Source: an uncultured Treponema sp.
Lineage (GTDB): Bacteria; Spirochaetota; Spirochaetia; Treponematales; Treponemataceae
DNA length: 61,837 nucleotides
NCBI RefSeq assembly: GCF_945873775.1
Contig: NZ_CAMCEC010000013.1
Span: 1 to 61,837, forward strand
Direction of reading: 5' to 3'
This document shows, in pieces, positions 1 through 7,577 of the stretch. The notes beneath the pieces are model-generated. The model was not told where the DNA came from, made no database searches, and worked only from the letters and a program-made list of their open reading frames with translations. The translations under genes and the position numbers were made by a program. The first letter of the stretch is position 1, and every line of letters starts with the position of its first letter.

Positions 1-1
1 T

Positions 2-433
2 CCGTCAAACCAGAGTACCACTTTTTCCCAGCCTTTTATATCATGCCATCTTAAAGGAGAGCTATTTTTTGATGTCGCAAATTCATACAAAGAACAGGAT
101 GGCTGGGCAATAGTTGACGGCAGAAAACTTCATTACTGGCTCTATGATTCTTATACATACCATGATGGGAACGACAGCTATATTTTTAATAAATATATTC
201 CTTATTGGGTTGAAAACATGGGATATGTAATTGATTTTGACAATATAAAAAAATATAACCCAAGTCAAAAAGTTGCTTCATCTGTAAAAGCTTTGATGAA
301 CCAGCGCAACTGCGATGTAAGTGTTGCCCTTGTAACGGATGACTGGCGCGCTGGCAATCATTATGTAGTTATAAACAGCTATAGCAGAGCCAAACAAATT
401 TATATCACAACAATTATGCCTCTTATTCAGTAA
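2..433 (+). CDS. C-terminal part of a protein cut by the window edge, possibly a papain-fold cysteine peptidase
   Basis: The frame is open from the first bases to a TAA at 431-433, so this is the last ~143 residues of a gene that begins upstream. The segment is rich in aromatic and polar residues and ends with the stretch NHYVVINSYS followed by a short IYITT strand. A His within a beta strand near the C terminus, followed by another strand, is what C39- or IdeS/Mac-like papain-fold peptidases show around their catalytic His. That assignment is a guess: the catalytic Cys would lie upstream of the window. An internal ATG at 218 gives a shorter reading but has no ribosome binding site and the frame is clearly coding before it. 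The next gene starts 33 bases downstream. Confidence 0.55.
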   Translation, partial: PSNQSTTFSQPFISCHLKGELFFDVANSYKEQDGWAIVDGRKLHYWLYDSYTYHDGNDSYIFNKYIPYWVENMGYVIDFDNIKKYNPSQKVASSVKALMNQRNCDVSVALVTDDWRAGNHYVVINSYSRAKQIYITTIMPLIQ

Positions 434-465
434 TCAAAAATAATCTATAAAAACAGGAGATTTTT

Positions 466-1230
466 ATGAAACAAACAAAATTTATTCTTGCGGCAGTTTT
501 AGCGTTGGCTGCAATCGCTCCACTTTCAGCACAGAACAATATGATTCTAGTGAAAGGCGGCACATTCCAGATGGGAAACAATTCTGAAAAAGATGCTCCA
601 GTGCACACAGTTACTGTAAGCGATTTTTACATGAGCCAAACTAAAATCACACTTGATGAATGGATGAGTAACACTGGTGTATATCCCAAAGGATTTTATA
701 GAGAAGAAATTCAAATTCCGCAAAGCCAATGGAGTACAACTGCTGCAGGAAATATCACTTGGTATGATGCAATAGTATATTGCAACAGACGGAGCAGAGA
801 TGAAGGTCTTACTCCTTGCTACGCTTCTAACGGTTCAAAAGACAATATTACTTATGCAGAAAGAACCCGAACAAAATATCCAAATATTACCTGCGACTGG
901 AATGCAAATGGTTATCGATTGCCAACGGAAGCAGAATGGGAATATGCCGCTCGGAATGAAATAAGCATTTCTGATTTTAGCAAAGGAAATCCAGAATGGT
1001 GCTGGGACTGGTATTCTAGCGATTATTATAACGAAAGCAAAAATTCAAAAGATCCGCATGGATCAAACCATGGAGATATGAGAGTATATAGAGGAGGACA
1101 ACGTGAAACATCAATTTCTGTATACGAAAGTGTTCCTGTATACAAAAGAGAAATGTTCTATCCAGAAGAATATATAACAGCTGCAGGTCCTTACCCATAC
1201 TCTTTCCGTGTAGTAAGGAATGCAAAATAA
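466..1230 (+). CDS. Secreted FGE-like (SUMF1-fold) protein
   Basis: 254 residues with a Sec signal peptide (residues 1-23, ending LSAQ) and one FGE-sulfatase (formylglycine-generating enzyme, SUMF1) fold. Visible family signatures are ILVKGGTFQMG near residue 27, ITWYDAIVYCNRRS near 103, GYRLPTEAEWEYAAR near 151 and EWCWDWY near 180; the usual RGGSW is replaced by RGGQ and the final GFRVVR by SFRVVR. Proteins of this type are numerous in treponemes and mostly have no known substrate; many are thought to be binding folds rather than sulfatase-activating enzymes. An AGGAG sits 7 bases before the ATG. A second FGE-like protein lies at 2275-3474 on the other strand. Confidence 0.85.
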   Translation: MKQTKFILAAVLALAAIAPLSAQNNMILVKGGTFQMGNNSEKDAPVHTVTVSDFYMSQTKITLDEWMSNTGVYPKGFYREEIQIPQSQWSTTAAGNITWYDAIVYCNRRSRDEGLTPCYASNGSKDNITYAERTRTKYPNITCDWNANGYRLPTEAEWEYAARNEISISDFSKGNPEWCWDWYSSDYYNESKNSKDPHGSNHGDMRVYRGGQRETSISVYESVPVYKREMFYPEEYITAAGPYPYSFRVVRNAK

Positions 1231-1514
1231 GGTTGCAAACAGCAAAAAGACAACTTTGCAACCCGCTTGGAAATTTCCAAAGTTGCGCTTTCAAGTTGAT
1301 TTTTTTTCAGAAACGTAATAGGCTCTAGTCCCTAAAATATCGTTAAATCCTTAATCACATGGAGACTGTAATAAAAACTTTGCCTAAAATAGCGTCAAAG
1401 TTTTTATTCACAAGTTTGCGTTGCAAACTTTCTTATCAACTGCAATTTCTTACTTTGTTGCGAAATTGTGCTAAAAAGTCAAATCGGAAATTGAAATTTC
1501 CTCATTGACTTTTT
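1231..1514. repeat. Intergenic run of six perfect hairpins
   Basis: This 284-base gap before the AAC(3) gene is nearly filled with successive inverted repeats: 1231-1239/1255-1263 (GGTTGCAAA), palindrome 1267-1280, 1372-1382/1396-1406 (TAAAAACTTTG), 1412-1419/423-430 with a 3-base loop (AAGTTTGC; right arm 1423-1430), 1443-1449/1462-1468 (CAATTTC), and 1473-1482/1505-1514 (AAAAAGTCAA) enclosing a second dyad GGAAATT-GA-AATTTCC at 1486-1501. The last hairpin ends two bases before the GGGAG of the next gene. Some may act as terminators of the upstream gene; the whole looks more like a structured leader or a hairpin cluster. Confidence 0.6.
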
Positions 1515-1527
1515 ATGGGAGAAAAAA

Positions 1528-2271
1528 ATGGACAAGAGCTTTATCGTAAATACGCTTAAGAAAAACGGCGTGCAAGAAGGAATGTGCCTTGAAGTTCACA
1601 GCAGCCTCAGCAGTTTTGGTTATGTTGAAGGCGGAGCAGAAACTGTAATAAGCGCGCTCAAAGAATGTGTCGGTTCAGAAGGCACAATTTTTATGCCGGC
1701 ACTAAGGCTTAGCCCTGCCCTTACGCTCACAGACGAAGACAAAAAGCTTGGAATAACCTGCAAAATAAAAATCCTTCCCAACGACAGAAAAAGAAGCGCA
1801 ATGGGAATTACCGCCGACACATTTAGGCTGCAAAACGGAACTCTTACAGGAAGCGGAATAATGCAAATTTCAGGCTGGGGAAAACACGCGCAGGAAGCTG
1901 TAACTGGCGGACTTAATTTTGCCATTCACAACGGAGGCAAGGCTCTGCTTTTGGGCGTGGACATTTATAAGCTTACCGCAATGCATTATGTTGAAGAAAT
2001 CACTCCAAAAGAAATTTCAGTTCTATTTGCTCCAAGCGAAGAAGTCAACAAAATCTATCCGCCTGAAGAATGGTTTATTGAAGCAGGAGATCCGCCTGTA
2101 AAAGCCTGGTACAAAATTCAAAACATGGCTGACGAAATGGGCTTTATAAGACATTTTGACATCGGAAGCTGCAAGGCAATGCTTTTTGATGTGGGAAAAG
2201 TCGTTTCGCTTTATGAGCATGAACTAAAAACAGACCCATTCGGATTTTGGGAATTAAAGAAGAAATCATAG
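1528..2271 (+). CDS. AAC(3)-family N-acetyltransferase
   Basis: 247 residues of the antibiotic_NAT (aminoglycoside 3-N-acetyltransferase, YokD-like) family. Signatures are the N-terminal VHSSLSSFG (near residue 24), the glycine-rich GTIFMPAL strand, IHNGGKALLLGVD (near 134) and MHYVEE (near 151), where His and Glu belong to the acetyl-CoA/antibiotic site. Length is close to the usual 260-270. It would transfer acetyl from acetyl-CoA to an amine; chromosomal YokD-like members often have no proven antibiotic substrate, so resistance is not implied. GGGAG lies 7 bases upstream of the ATG. It converges on the FGE lipoprotein gene with only three bases between stops. Confidence 0.85.
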   Translation: MDKSFIVNTLKKNGVQEGMCLEVHSSLSSFGYVEGGAETVISALKECVGSEGTIFMPALRLSPALTLTDEDKKLGITCKIKILPNDRKRSAMGITADTFRLQNGTLTGSGIMQISGWGKHAQEAVTGGLNFAIHNGGKALLLGVDIYKLTAMHYVEEITPKEISVLFAPSEEVNKIYPPEEWFIEAGDPPVKAWYKIQNMADEMGFIRHFDIGSCKAMLFDVGKVVSLYEHELKTDPFGFWELKKKS

Positions 2272-2274
2272 TCT

Positions 2275-3474
2275 TCACTCCGCGTTTCTTGCAAGGCGAA
2301 GTCCGCCGGTTTTTACGTAAGATGGATCGGCTCTTCGGTAGCAGGATTCAAAATATGAATAGGACGCGTTGTAGCCGCCCTGTTTCATGCTTTTGTAAGG
2401 ATAAACTTCGTATTTCCAGTCGTAGGGCGAGCCAAAATCGTAGCACCATTCGTAGGCGTTTCCGGCAAGGTCGTAAAATCCAAGCTTGGAAGGAAGTTTT
2501 CCGCCCTGCTTGTGGATTCTCATTCCGCCGTTTGCAGGAATCTTGCACGCGGAATTGCGGTCGTCCCAGCCGGCGGCAGTTTTGTTTGGTCCGTCCTGCA
2601 TTGAGTTGCTCATATTCCAGCCGTAGTTTTTTGCGACTTTTGACTGCGCGACAAATTCAATTCCTATGATTTCGTCCATAAGAGTGGGCTTTGAGCTTCC
2701 GTTGCAAGGTCCGGTTTTGTCGCCGGGAGCATTTCTTCCGCTTATAAAAGAACCGTCCTCGCATTTGCGCGCGGCATACTCCCATTCATAAAGATACGGA
2801 AGCCTGAAACCGTCCGCATTTTTGTTCACATACGGATTGTCAACATTTCCTTTTGCAAGACTTGTCATGTCGGTTGCCTTTGCATTTCCATAGGGAAGCG
2901 GAATATTTGAAGGACTCTCGCCTTCCGCGTAGATTGAATTTCTAAGAGGATTTTTAAAATCGGAATCCGTGAAGTAAACCGGAGCAAGACCGCACAATTC
3001 GCTCAAGGCATTGCACCACACAACCGCATCGCGCCAGTTTATTCCGCAAACAGGAATTCCCTCATCCTGCGGTTCGCCACCCTCGTTAAAAAGTTTGCTG
3101 CTGCTCAAATCTCCATACTGACCTTCCGCGCCGGCATTTTCAAAAGTATATTTCTTGTTTCCGCGCAAATCAGAAGTCGCCCAAGAATACACAAAACGCC
3201 AAACATTGTAGCTCACCTCGAACTTTGACATGCTGAACGGCACAACCTGAACATTTTTCGTAACACTTTCAACATCCTCGCCAAGAACAATCGCGTCCGT
3301 ATTCAAAACGCTTATCATGTCGATTTTTAAGCCTGAACCTGAAACAGAAAACTGCGAATCTTCCGTGCGTGGAGCGACTTTGTAATAAGCGTAGTCGTTG
3401 GAATTATCGCCGGAAAAATTGCACGAGAAAAACAGAATGCAAACCGCGGATAAAATGAAAAGAAATTTGTTCAT
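2275..3474 (-). CDS. FGE-like (SUMF1-fold) lipoprotein
   Basis: 399 residues with a lipoprotein signal (MNKFLFILSAVCILFFSC, lipobox FFSC with Cys 18). The mature part carries the FGE fold: MSKFEVSYNVWRFVYSW near residue 82, INWRDAVVWCNALSE near 146, GFRLPYLYEWEYAARK near 223, LAGNAYEWCYDFG near 342 and a C-terminal GGLRLARNAE. It should be anchored to the inner or outer membrane facing the periplasm or surface. Its substrate is unknown. It is transcribed alone, convergent with the acetyltransferase. The upstream gap 3475-3729 holds REP-like hairpins. Confidence 0.85.
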   Translation of the reverse strand: MNKFLFILSAVCILFFSCNFSGDNSNDYAYYKVAPRTEDSQFSVSGSGLKIDMISVLNTDAIVLGEDVESVTKNVQVVPFSMSKFEVSYNVWRFVYSWATSDLRGNKKYTFENAGAEGQYGDLSSSKLFNEGGEPQDEGIPVCGINWRDAVVWCNALSELCGLAPVYFTDSDFKNPLRNSIYAEGESPSNIPLPYGNAKATDMTSLAKGNVDNPYVNKNADGFRLPYLYEWEYAARKCEDGSFISGRNAPGDKTGPCNGSSKPTLMDEIIGIEFVAQSKVAKNYGWNMSNSMQDGPNKTAAGWDDRNSACKIPANGGMRIHKQGGKLPSKLGFYDLAGNAYEWCYDFGSPYDWKYEVYPYKSMKQGGYNASYSYFESCYRRADPSYVKTGGLRLARNAE

Positions 3475-3619
3475 GCAAAGATTATATTACAGCAACGGAA
3501 AATTGAACACAGAAATTTTCACCATCCTTCACAGATTGCAAAAAATCGGAATCAGAAGTAAAATTGCAACATTGATTCATGCAAGATTGCAGGGGCAAGC
3601 ACAACAATGACATATCAGT

Positions 3620-3688
3620 TTGTCATTCCCATACACCGGACACAGGAATCCATTGCAGGAGATTATCTGATCAAGCCAGATAATGACA
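3620..3688. repeat. REP-like hairpin pair
   Basis: Two members of the window-wide 28-bp hairpin family in opposite orientations: a degenerate one at about 3620-3651 (TGTCATTCCC ... GGAATCC) and a good one at 3661-3688, stem ATTATCTG / CAGATAAT around the common loop TCAAGC, ending AATGACA. A further partial copy of the tail (GGATAATGACAAAG) follows at about 3697. Confidence 0.7.
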
Positions 3689-3729
3689 AAGAAGTTGGAT
3701 AATGACAAAGAACATTTTTAGGAGAGAGC

Positions 3730-4317
3730 ATGAAAATAAACATTCTTCTTTTTGACAAATTTGAAACACTCGACGCATTCGGACCTGCAGAAATTTTTGG
3801 AAAAGTTCAGGAATTTGAACTTGACTATTTTTCAGTTGAAGGCGGAATCGTAACAAGCTCGCAGAATGTTTCCATTGTAACAAAACCAATCACAGAATCA
3901 AAAGAAGATTGCGTTTGGCTAATTCCCGGAGGCGAAGGAACCAGAAGCCTTGTTCACGATGAAGATTTCCTTTTAAAATTAAAGCAACTTGCCCAAAAAT
4001 CAAAGTTCTGTCTTTCAGTCTGCACAGGCTCTGCCCTTCTCGCAAAATGTGGCGCACTTGACGGAATCCGGGCGACATCGAACAAAAGGGCTTTTGACTG
4101 GGTAAAAACAACTTCGCAGAAAACGCTTTGGGTAAAAAAAGCTCGATGGGTCGTCGCTGGAAAAATCTACACATCATCTGGAGTCAGTGCCGGAATGGAC
4201 ATGGCGTTGGGTTTTGTTTCCGACATTCTTGGCAAAAACAAAGCGAACGAAATTGCAAGGCGGATTGAATACGTCTGGAACGACAACCCTGAAAAAGACG
4301 AGTTTTCAGAAAATTAA
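3730..4317 (+). CDS. DJ-1/PfpI family protein
   Basis: 195 residues with the class-I glutamine-amidotransferase-like DJ-1/PfpI fold. It starts INILLFDKFETLDAFGPAEIF, which contains the conserved acidic residue (Glu) of the site, and has the nucleophile elbow SVCTGS (Cys near residue 97) with the later TSSGVSAGMDMAL motif typical of the subfamily also found at the N terminus of some AraC-type regulators and in isonitrile hydratases. There is no DNA-binding domain. The reaction cannot be read from sequence. GGAGAG lies upstream of the ATG. It is followed after 13 bases by a GNAT gene, probably co-transcribed. Confidence 0.85.
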   Translation: MKINILLFDKFETLDAFGPAEIFGKVQEFELDYFSVEGGIVTSSQNVSIVTKPITESKEDCVWLIPGGEGTRSLVHDEDFLLKLKQLAQKSKFCLSVCTGSALLAKCGALDGIRATSNKRAFDWVKTTSQKTLWVKKARWVVAGKIYTSSGVSAGMDMALGFVSDILGKNKANEIARRIEYVWNDNPEKDEFSEN

Positions 4318-4330
4318 AAGGAAACAAAAC

Positions 4331-4795
4331 ATGATTCAAATCAGAAAAGCAACCGACGCAGACATTGGCGCACTAATGGAATCCCGCTGCAAAACAATGC
4401 GCGAAGTCTGCGGATTTGACGATAACTACGAATTTTCCGCCGAGTTCATGGAAGTCACAAAAGAATATTTTCTGCACGGCGACGGAACAACTGTAATCGC
4501 AACCAACGATTCTACCGGAACACCGCAAATCGTGGGGAACGCAACGCTCTGCTACACGGACATGATGCCGACTTTCTCACACCAAAGCGGAAAACGCGCA
4601 CACCTTATGAACGTGCACGTTGAAAAAGAATTCCGCCGCAAAGGAATCGCTCGCAGAATGCTTGAATTTCTTATTGACGAGGCAAAGGAACGAGGCGTTA
4701 CCGAAATCAGCCTTGACGCAACCGATGACGGCCGAAAACTCTACGAGGCAATGGGCTGGCACGCAAACACTGAAGCGATGGTGAAGGATTTATAG
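4331..4795 (+). CDS. GNAT family N-acetyltransferase
   Basis: 154 residues with one GNAT domain: IRKATDADIGALMESR at the N terminus and the acetyl-CoA loop EFRRKGIARRMLEFLIDEAK near residue 99, followed by LDATDDGRKLYEAMGW. The ATG at 4331 was chosen because AAGGAAAC precedes it and the family fold begins there; the upstream in-frame extension overlaps the DJ-1 gene. It would acetylate a small-molecule amine or a protein; the substrate is unknown. Base composition is richer in G and C than neighbours, as is the next gene. Confidence 0.85.
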   Translation: MIQIRKATDADIGALMESRCKTMREVCGFDDNYEFSAEFMEVTKEYFLHGDGTTVIATNDSTGTPQIVGNATLCYTDMMPTFSHQSGKRAHLMNVHVEKEFRRKGIARRMLEFLIDEAKERGVTEISLDATDDGRKLYEAMGWHANTEAMVKDL

Positions 4796-4806
4796 GAGAA
4801 CCAGAT

Positions 4807-5631
4807 TTGTCCACAATTTCATTTCCGCAAAAAGTCACAAACGAACAGATTCTCAAAACCGCAATGAGGCAGTCGGCGATTGACATGAACTGCAACGCAG
4901 ATGATTTTCTTCTGAGCAAAAACAAAGTCGTCATCTCAAAGGAAAATGCGGACGCGCGCCGGTACCTCAAGCTTCCGTTTGCCGCCGACCTTGTGAGCTA
5001 CGGAAACAACATAGTCGCCTCATGCTCGCCCGAACTTTGCGCAATCGTCGAGGAATACATTTCGTCCTTCGTGTGGTACCACTGCTTTGAAACGCCGAAC
5101 ATGCACGTGCTTTCCCAAAAACTGCGTCCGCTCGGATTCGACGTGTGCTTCATGGCGGAATACTGGCTGCACGACGTGAACAAGCTTTTTTCGGAAAATG
5201 AATCCGGCAAGAACGAAAACGCCTTCACCACAAAAATTCTTGAGCCGTGCGATTTTCAGAACCTTTACGTTGACGAATGGAGCAATGCGCTCTGTGCGGA
5301 CAGAAAAAATCTTGACGTGCTTGCGATCGCCGCGTTCGATTCAGATTCGCAGAAACTCGTTGGACTTGCCGGCTGTTCCGCGGACTGCGACACAATGTGG
5401 CAGATTGGAGTTGACGTTCTTTCCGAATACCGCCGTAAGGGAATCGCCTCCACTCTCACGAGGGAACTTGCGAAAGAAACTTTGCGGCGCGGAAAAATTC
5501 CGTTCTACTGCTGCGCCTGGTCAAACATCGTTTCCGCCCGAAACGCAATCAGAAGCGGCTTCCGTCCTGCCTGGTGCGAACTGACCGCAAAACCTATTGA
5601 GGAAATTGAAAAGATGAACGGGAAGAGGTGA
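4807..5631 (+). CDS. Two-part GNAT acetyltransferase starting with TTG
   Basis: 274 residues. The C-terminal half is a GNAT domain with the acetyl-CoA motif VLSEYRRKGIASTLTRELAKE (near residue 203-223) and NIVSARNAIRSGFRPAW; the N-terminal half looks like a degenerate GNAT or GNAT-associated domain. The TTG start at 4807 is supported by AGGAG at 4794-4798. The gene follows the previous GNAT at 11 bases, so both probably share a transcript. Sampled lines are about 50-53 percent GC against about 38 percent in the following TetR gene, hinting at a different origin for this pair. Confidence 0.8.
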   Translation: MSTISFPQKVTNEQILKTAMRQSAIDMNCNADDFLLSKNKVVISKENADARRYLKLPFAADLVSYGNNIVASCSPELCAIVEEYISSFVWYHCFETPNMHVLSQKLRPLGFDVCFMAEYWLHDVNKLFSENESGKNENAFTTKILEPCDFQNLYVDEWSNALCADRKNLDVLAIAAFDSDSQKLVGLAGCSADCDTMWQIGVDVLSEYRRKGIASTLTRELAKETLRRGKIPFYCCAWSNIVSARNAIRSGFRPAWCELTAKPIEEIEKMNGKR

Positions 5632-5688
5632 AAGTTTTTTTGAATCCCAGCAATGTTCACCATTTTTCCTCTTTACAAAACCGGCAAG

Positions 5689-5718
5689 TTGATTTAGACT
5701 AACGAGCGTTAGTAGTTA
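5689..5718 (+). promoter_or_regulatory. Promoter with TetR-type operator
   Basis: A perfect dyad ACTAACG-AG-CGTTAGT occupies 5698-5713. It lies in the spacer between TTGATT (5689-5694) and TAGTTA (5713-5718), 18 bases apart. An operator in the spacer of the promoter of a TetR gene is the usual arrangement for autorepression. Confidence 0.7.
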
Positions 5719-5731
5719 AAGCGAGGTTTAT

Positions 5732-6388
5732 ATGTCGGAAAAAATCACAAAGGAAAATGTTATAAAATCTCTTTTGGACACAGCGTTTTACAAGTCCGCG
5801 GGAGGAACAAGCCTTTCTGACATAGCCGAATCACTTGGAATAAAAAAAGCATCTCTTTACAATCACTTTGAAAGCCGCAATGACATAATCGAGCAGACAA
5901 CTTCTTCTTGCGCCGAATATTTAAAGAACATTTCATTCATTCCCGCCGAAATTGAAAGCGTGGCAAAAAAATATCCTGTTGAAACTGTCCTAAAAGGAAT
6001 CGTAAGCCGCTACGTAAAAATGCACGAAAAAGCGCCACTGTTTCAAATTTATACTTTTGTGGAAAGCCAGAAATATTTCGACATAAAAACCGCGCAGATT
6101 ATAAAGGAAGAAAATGAAAAACTTGAATCCCAGACCGCAATCGTGCTTGAATGCCTTTTAGATTTGGGAAAAATAAAAATTTCCAAAGAGCAAATTCCGG
6201 GAATTTCAAAATGGTTCTGCGCCGGAATAAACGATTTTTTAAACCGAAGACTTTTGGAACGCAAGCAAGCTGTAGTTCAGAATCCCAAGAGCGGCGAAGG
6301 AGAGCTTTTTACGCTTCAGTCTGACGACAAGGGAATTGACGAAATCAACAGACTTGTGGAGCAGTTCAGCAAACTTTTGTGCGCCTAA
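5732..6388 (+). CDS. TetR/AcrR family transcriptional regulator
   Basis: 218 residues. The N-terminal helix-turn-helix is clear: SLSDIAESLGIKKASLYNHFESRNDII (about residues 30-56). The remaining helical domain, which would bind an inducer, resembles no group I can name. It probably represses its own promoter through the dyad at 5698-5713, and perhaps the following membrane protein gene, which starts 31 bases downstream of its stop. Confidence 0.9.
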   Translation: MSEKITKENVIKSLLDTAFYKSAGGTSLSDIAESLGIKKASLYNHFESRNDIIEQTTSSCAEYLKNISFIPAEIESVAKKYPVETVLKGIVSRYVKMHEKAPLFQIYTFVESQKYFDIKTAQIIKEENEKLESQTAIVLECLLDLGKIKISKEQIPGISKWFCAGINDFLNRRLLERKQAVVQNPKSGEGELFTLQSDDKGIDEINRLVEQFSKLLCA

Positions 6389-6419
6389 AATTTTTTCAAA
6401 AATTCCCTGAGGTAAAAAA

Positions 6420-7277
6420 ATGAGCCAGATAAATATGCCTTTGATTGACAGCCAGCATCTTTTTTTGCTTTTTATTTTTTATTCTTTTGTCGGATGGATT
6501 TGCGAGGAAATCTGGGTTTCTTCACTTTACAGAAAAATCGAAAAACGCGGAATGCTGCACGGTCCGATTTGTCCTATTTACGGATTCGGCGCGCTTATAA
6601 TTCTTTTTGGAATTTATCCTTGGCGCGAAACTTGGTTCAGGCTTTTTGTTGCGTCGGCAATTTTAGCTTCGATTCTGGAATATTTTTCAAGCTGGCTTTT
6701 GGAAACGATTTTCCACACAAAATGGTGGGACTATTCAGCACATAACTTCAATTTAAATGGAAGAATCTGCCTTTTAAATTCATGCGCATTCGGACTTGGC
6801 GGAGTTGCGCTTGAACATTTTCTTCATCCAATAGCCGTAAACTTGATTTTTGCTCCTGAAATTCAGCCGTTCATTCCTGCAGTTTACTACGCATTTAGCA
6901 CAATGCTCGGAATCGATGTGATTTTCACGATAAAGCGGCTTGTAAGATTCAGCGAGACAATGGAAAAGCTCAAGATGTTCGGCGAGCAGCTCAAGGAAAA
7001 ATACGGAAGCGAATCTTGGTTTGCGGACACAAACTTGCATACAATGATTCAGTCTGTAAAATCAAGAATAGAATCCGGCTCAATTCAGGCAAGCGAAAAA
7101 ATGAAAGAACGGCTTGAAAAATTCTCACGCAGACAGCGCAACGAAGAAAGCCTTTTCAGAAAATTTCCTACAATGTCCAGCCGCGAATACAAACTTCCGC
7201 TTGACCACATAAAGCAGACGCTCAAGGAAAGCATCGAAAAAAAACGCAACGAACGCTTGAGAAAAATCCGCAAGTAA
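6420..7277 (+). CDS. CmpB-type putative ABC transporter permease family membrane protein
   Basis: 285 residues with four or five membrane segments in the first ~165 residues and a charged cytoplasmic tail. The sequence FYSFVGWICEEIW followed by RGMLHGPICPIYGFGAL and the later HTKWWDYS and GRICLLNS is characteristic of the family annotated as putative ABC-transporter permease (PF06541). No ATPase gene lies nearby, so a transport role is unproven. GAGGT precedes the ATG by 7 bases. The C-terminal tail is rich in Arg and Lys. It may be under the control of the TetR protein encoded just upstream. Confidence 0.8.
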   Translation: MSQINMPLIDSQHLFLLFIFYSFVGWICEEIWVSSLYRKIEKRGMLHGPICPIYGFGALIILFGIYPWRETWFRLFVASAILASILEYFSSWLLETIFHTKWWDYSAHNFNLNGRICLLNSCAFGLGGVALEHFLHPIAVNLIFAPEIQPFIPAVYYAFSTMLGIDVIFTIKRLVRFSETMEKLKMFGEQLKEKYGSESWFADTNLHTMIQSVKSRIESGSIQASEKMKERLEKFSRRQRNEESLFRKFPTMSSREYKLPLDHIKQTLKESIEKKRNERLRKIRK

Positions 7278-7300
7278 CTAACAGCTTGAAAATTACAACA

Positions 7301-7328
7301 GATTGCCGTGTCAAGCACGGCAATGACA
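7301..7328. repeat. REP-like hairpin, single copy
   Basis: Stem TTGCCGTG / CACGGCAA around TCAAG, ending in AATGACA. Part of the dispersed 28-bp family described in the findings. It lies 23 bases after the stop of the CmpB-type gene. Confidence 0.75.
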
Positions 7329-7403
7329 AACTGTTTACCAAGAGAATGTTTCAAAAGCGTCTTTTATGCCATGCTAATTTTGCAGTAAAAAATACAGAAT
7401 TAT

Positions 7404-7419
7404 TGTGATTTTTCTCACA
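7404..7419. promoter_or_regulatory. CRP-type operator, distal copy
   Basis: Perfect TGTGA-N6-TCACA dyad with spacer TTTTTC. It is identical to the copy at 7539-7554 and lies 159 bases before serC. Confidence 0.65.
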
Positions 7420-7538
7420 TAAAGGCAATTTTCAGCATAAAATCAGCAAATTCTGACAATTTTTGTAAGCCTTGGCTAAATTTCAATGGAAACGCCTTCT
7501 TTTTTCTTATAAAATTAAGTAAATTACAGCAAAATCAT

Positions 7539-7554
7539 TGTGATTTTTCTCACA
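7539..7554. promoter_or_regulatory. CRP-type operator, proximal copy
   Basis: Second perfect TGTGATTTTTCTCACA, 24 bases before the serC ATG and 135 bases from the first copy. An AT-rich TATAAA-like box at about 7509 lies upstream, so a protein bound here would sit downstream of the start of transcription. Confidence 0.65.
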
Positions 7555-7577
7555 AATCAAATTAAAAGGGGTACAGA

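Noticed and set aside
1528-2271. Calling the AAC(3)-family gene an aminoglycoside resistance gene
   Set aside because: YokD-like chromosomal members often do not confer resistance; sequence alone cannot decide.
2247-2669. 140-codon plus-strand frame after the AAC(3) gene
   Set aside because: Arg/Ser/Cys-rich, antisense to the C-terminal FGE motifs of the lipoprotein gene.
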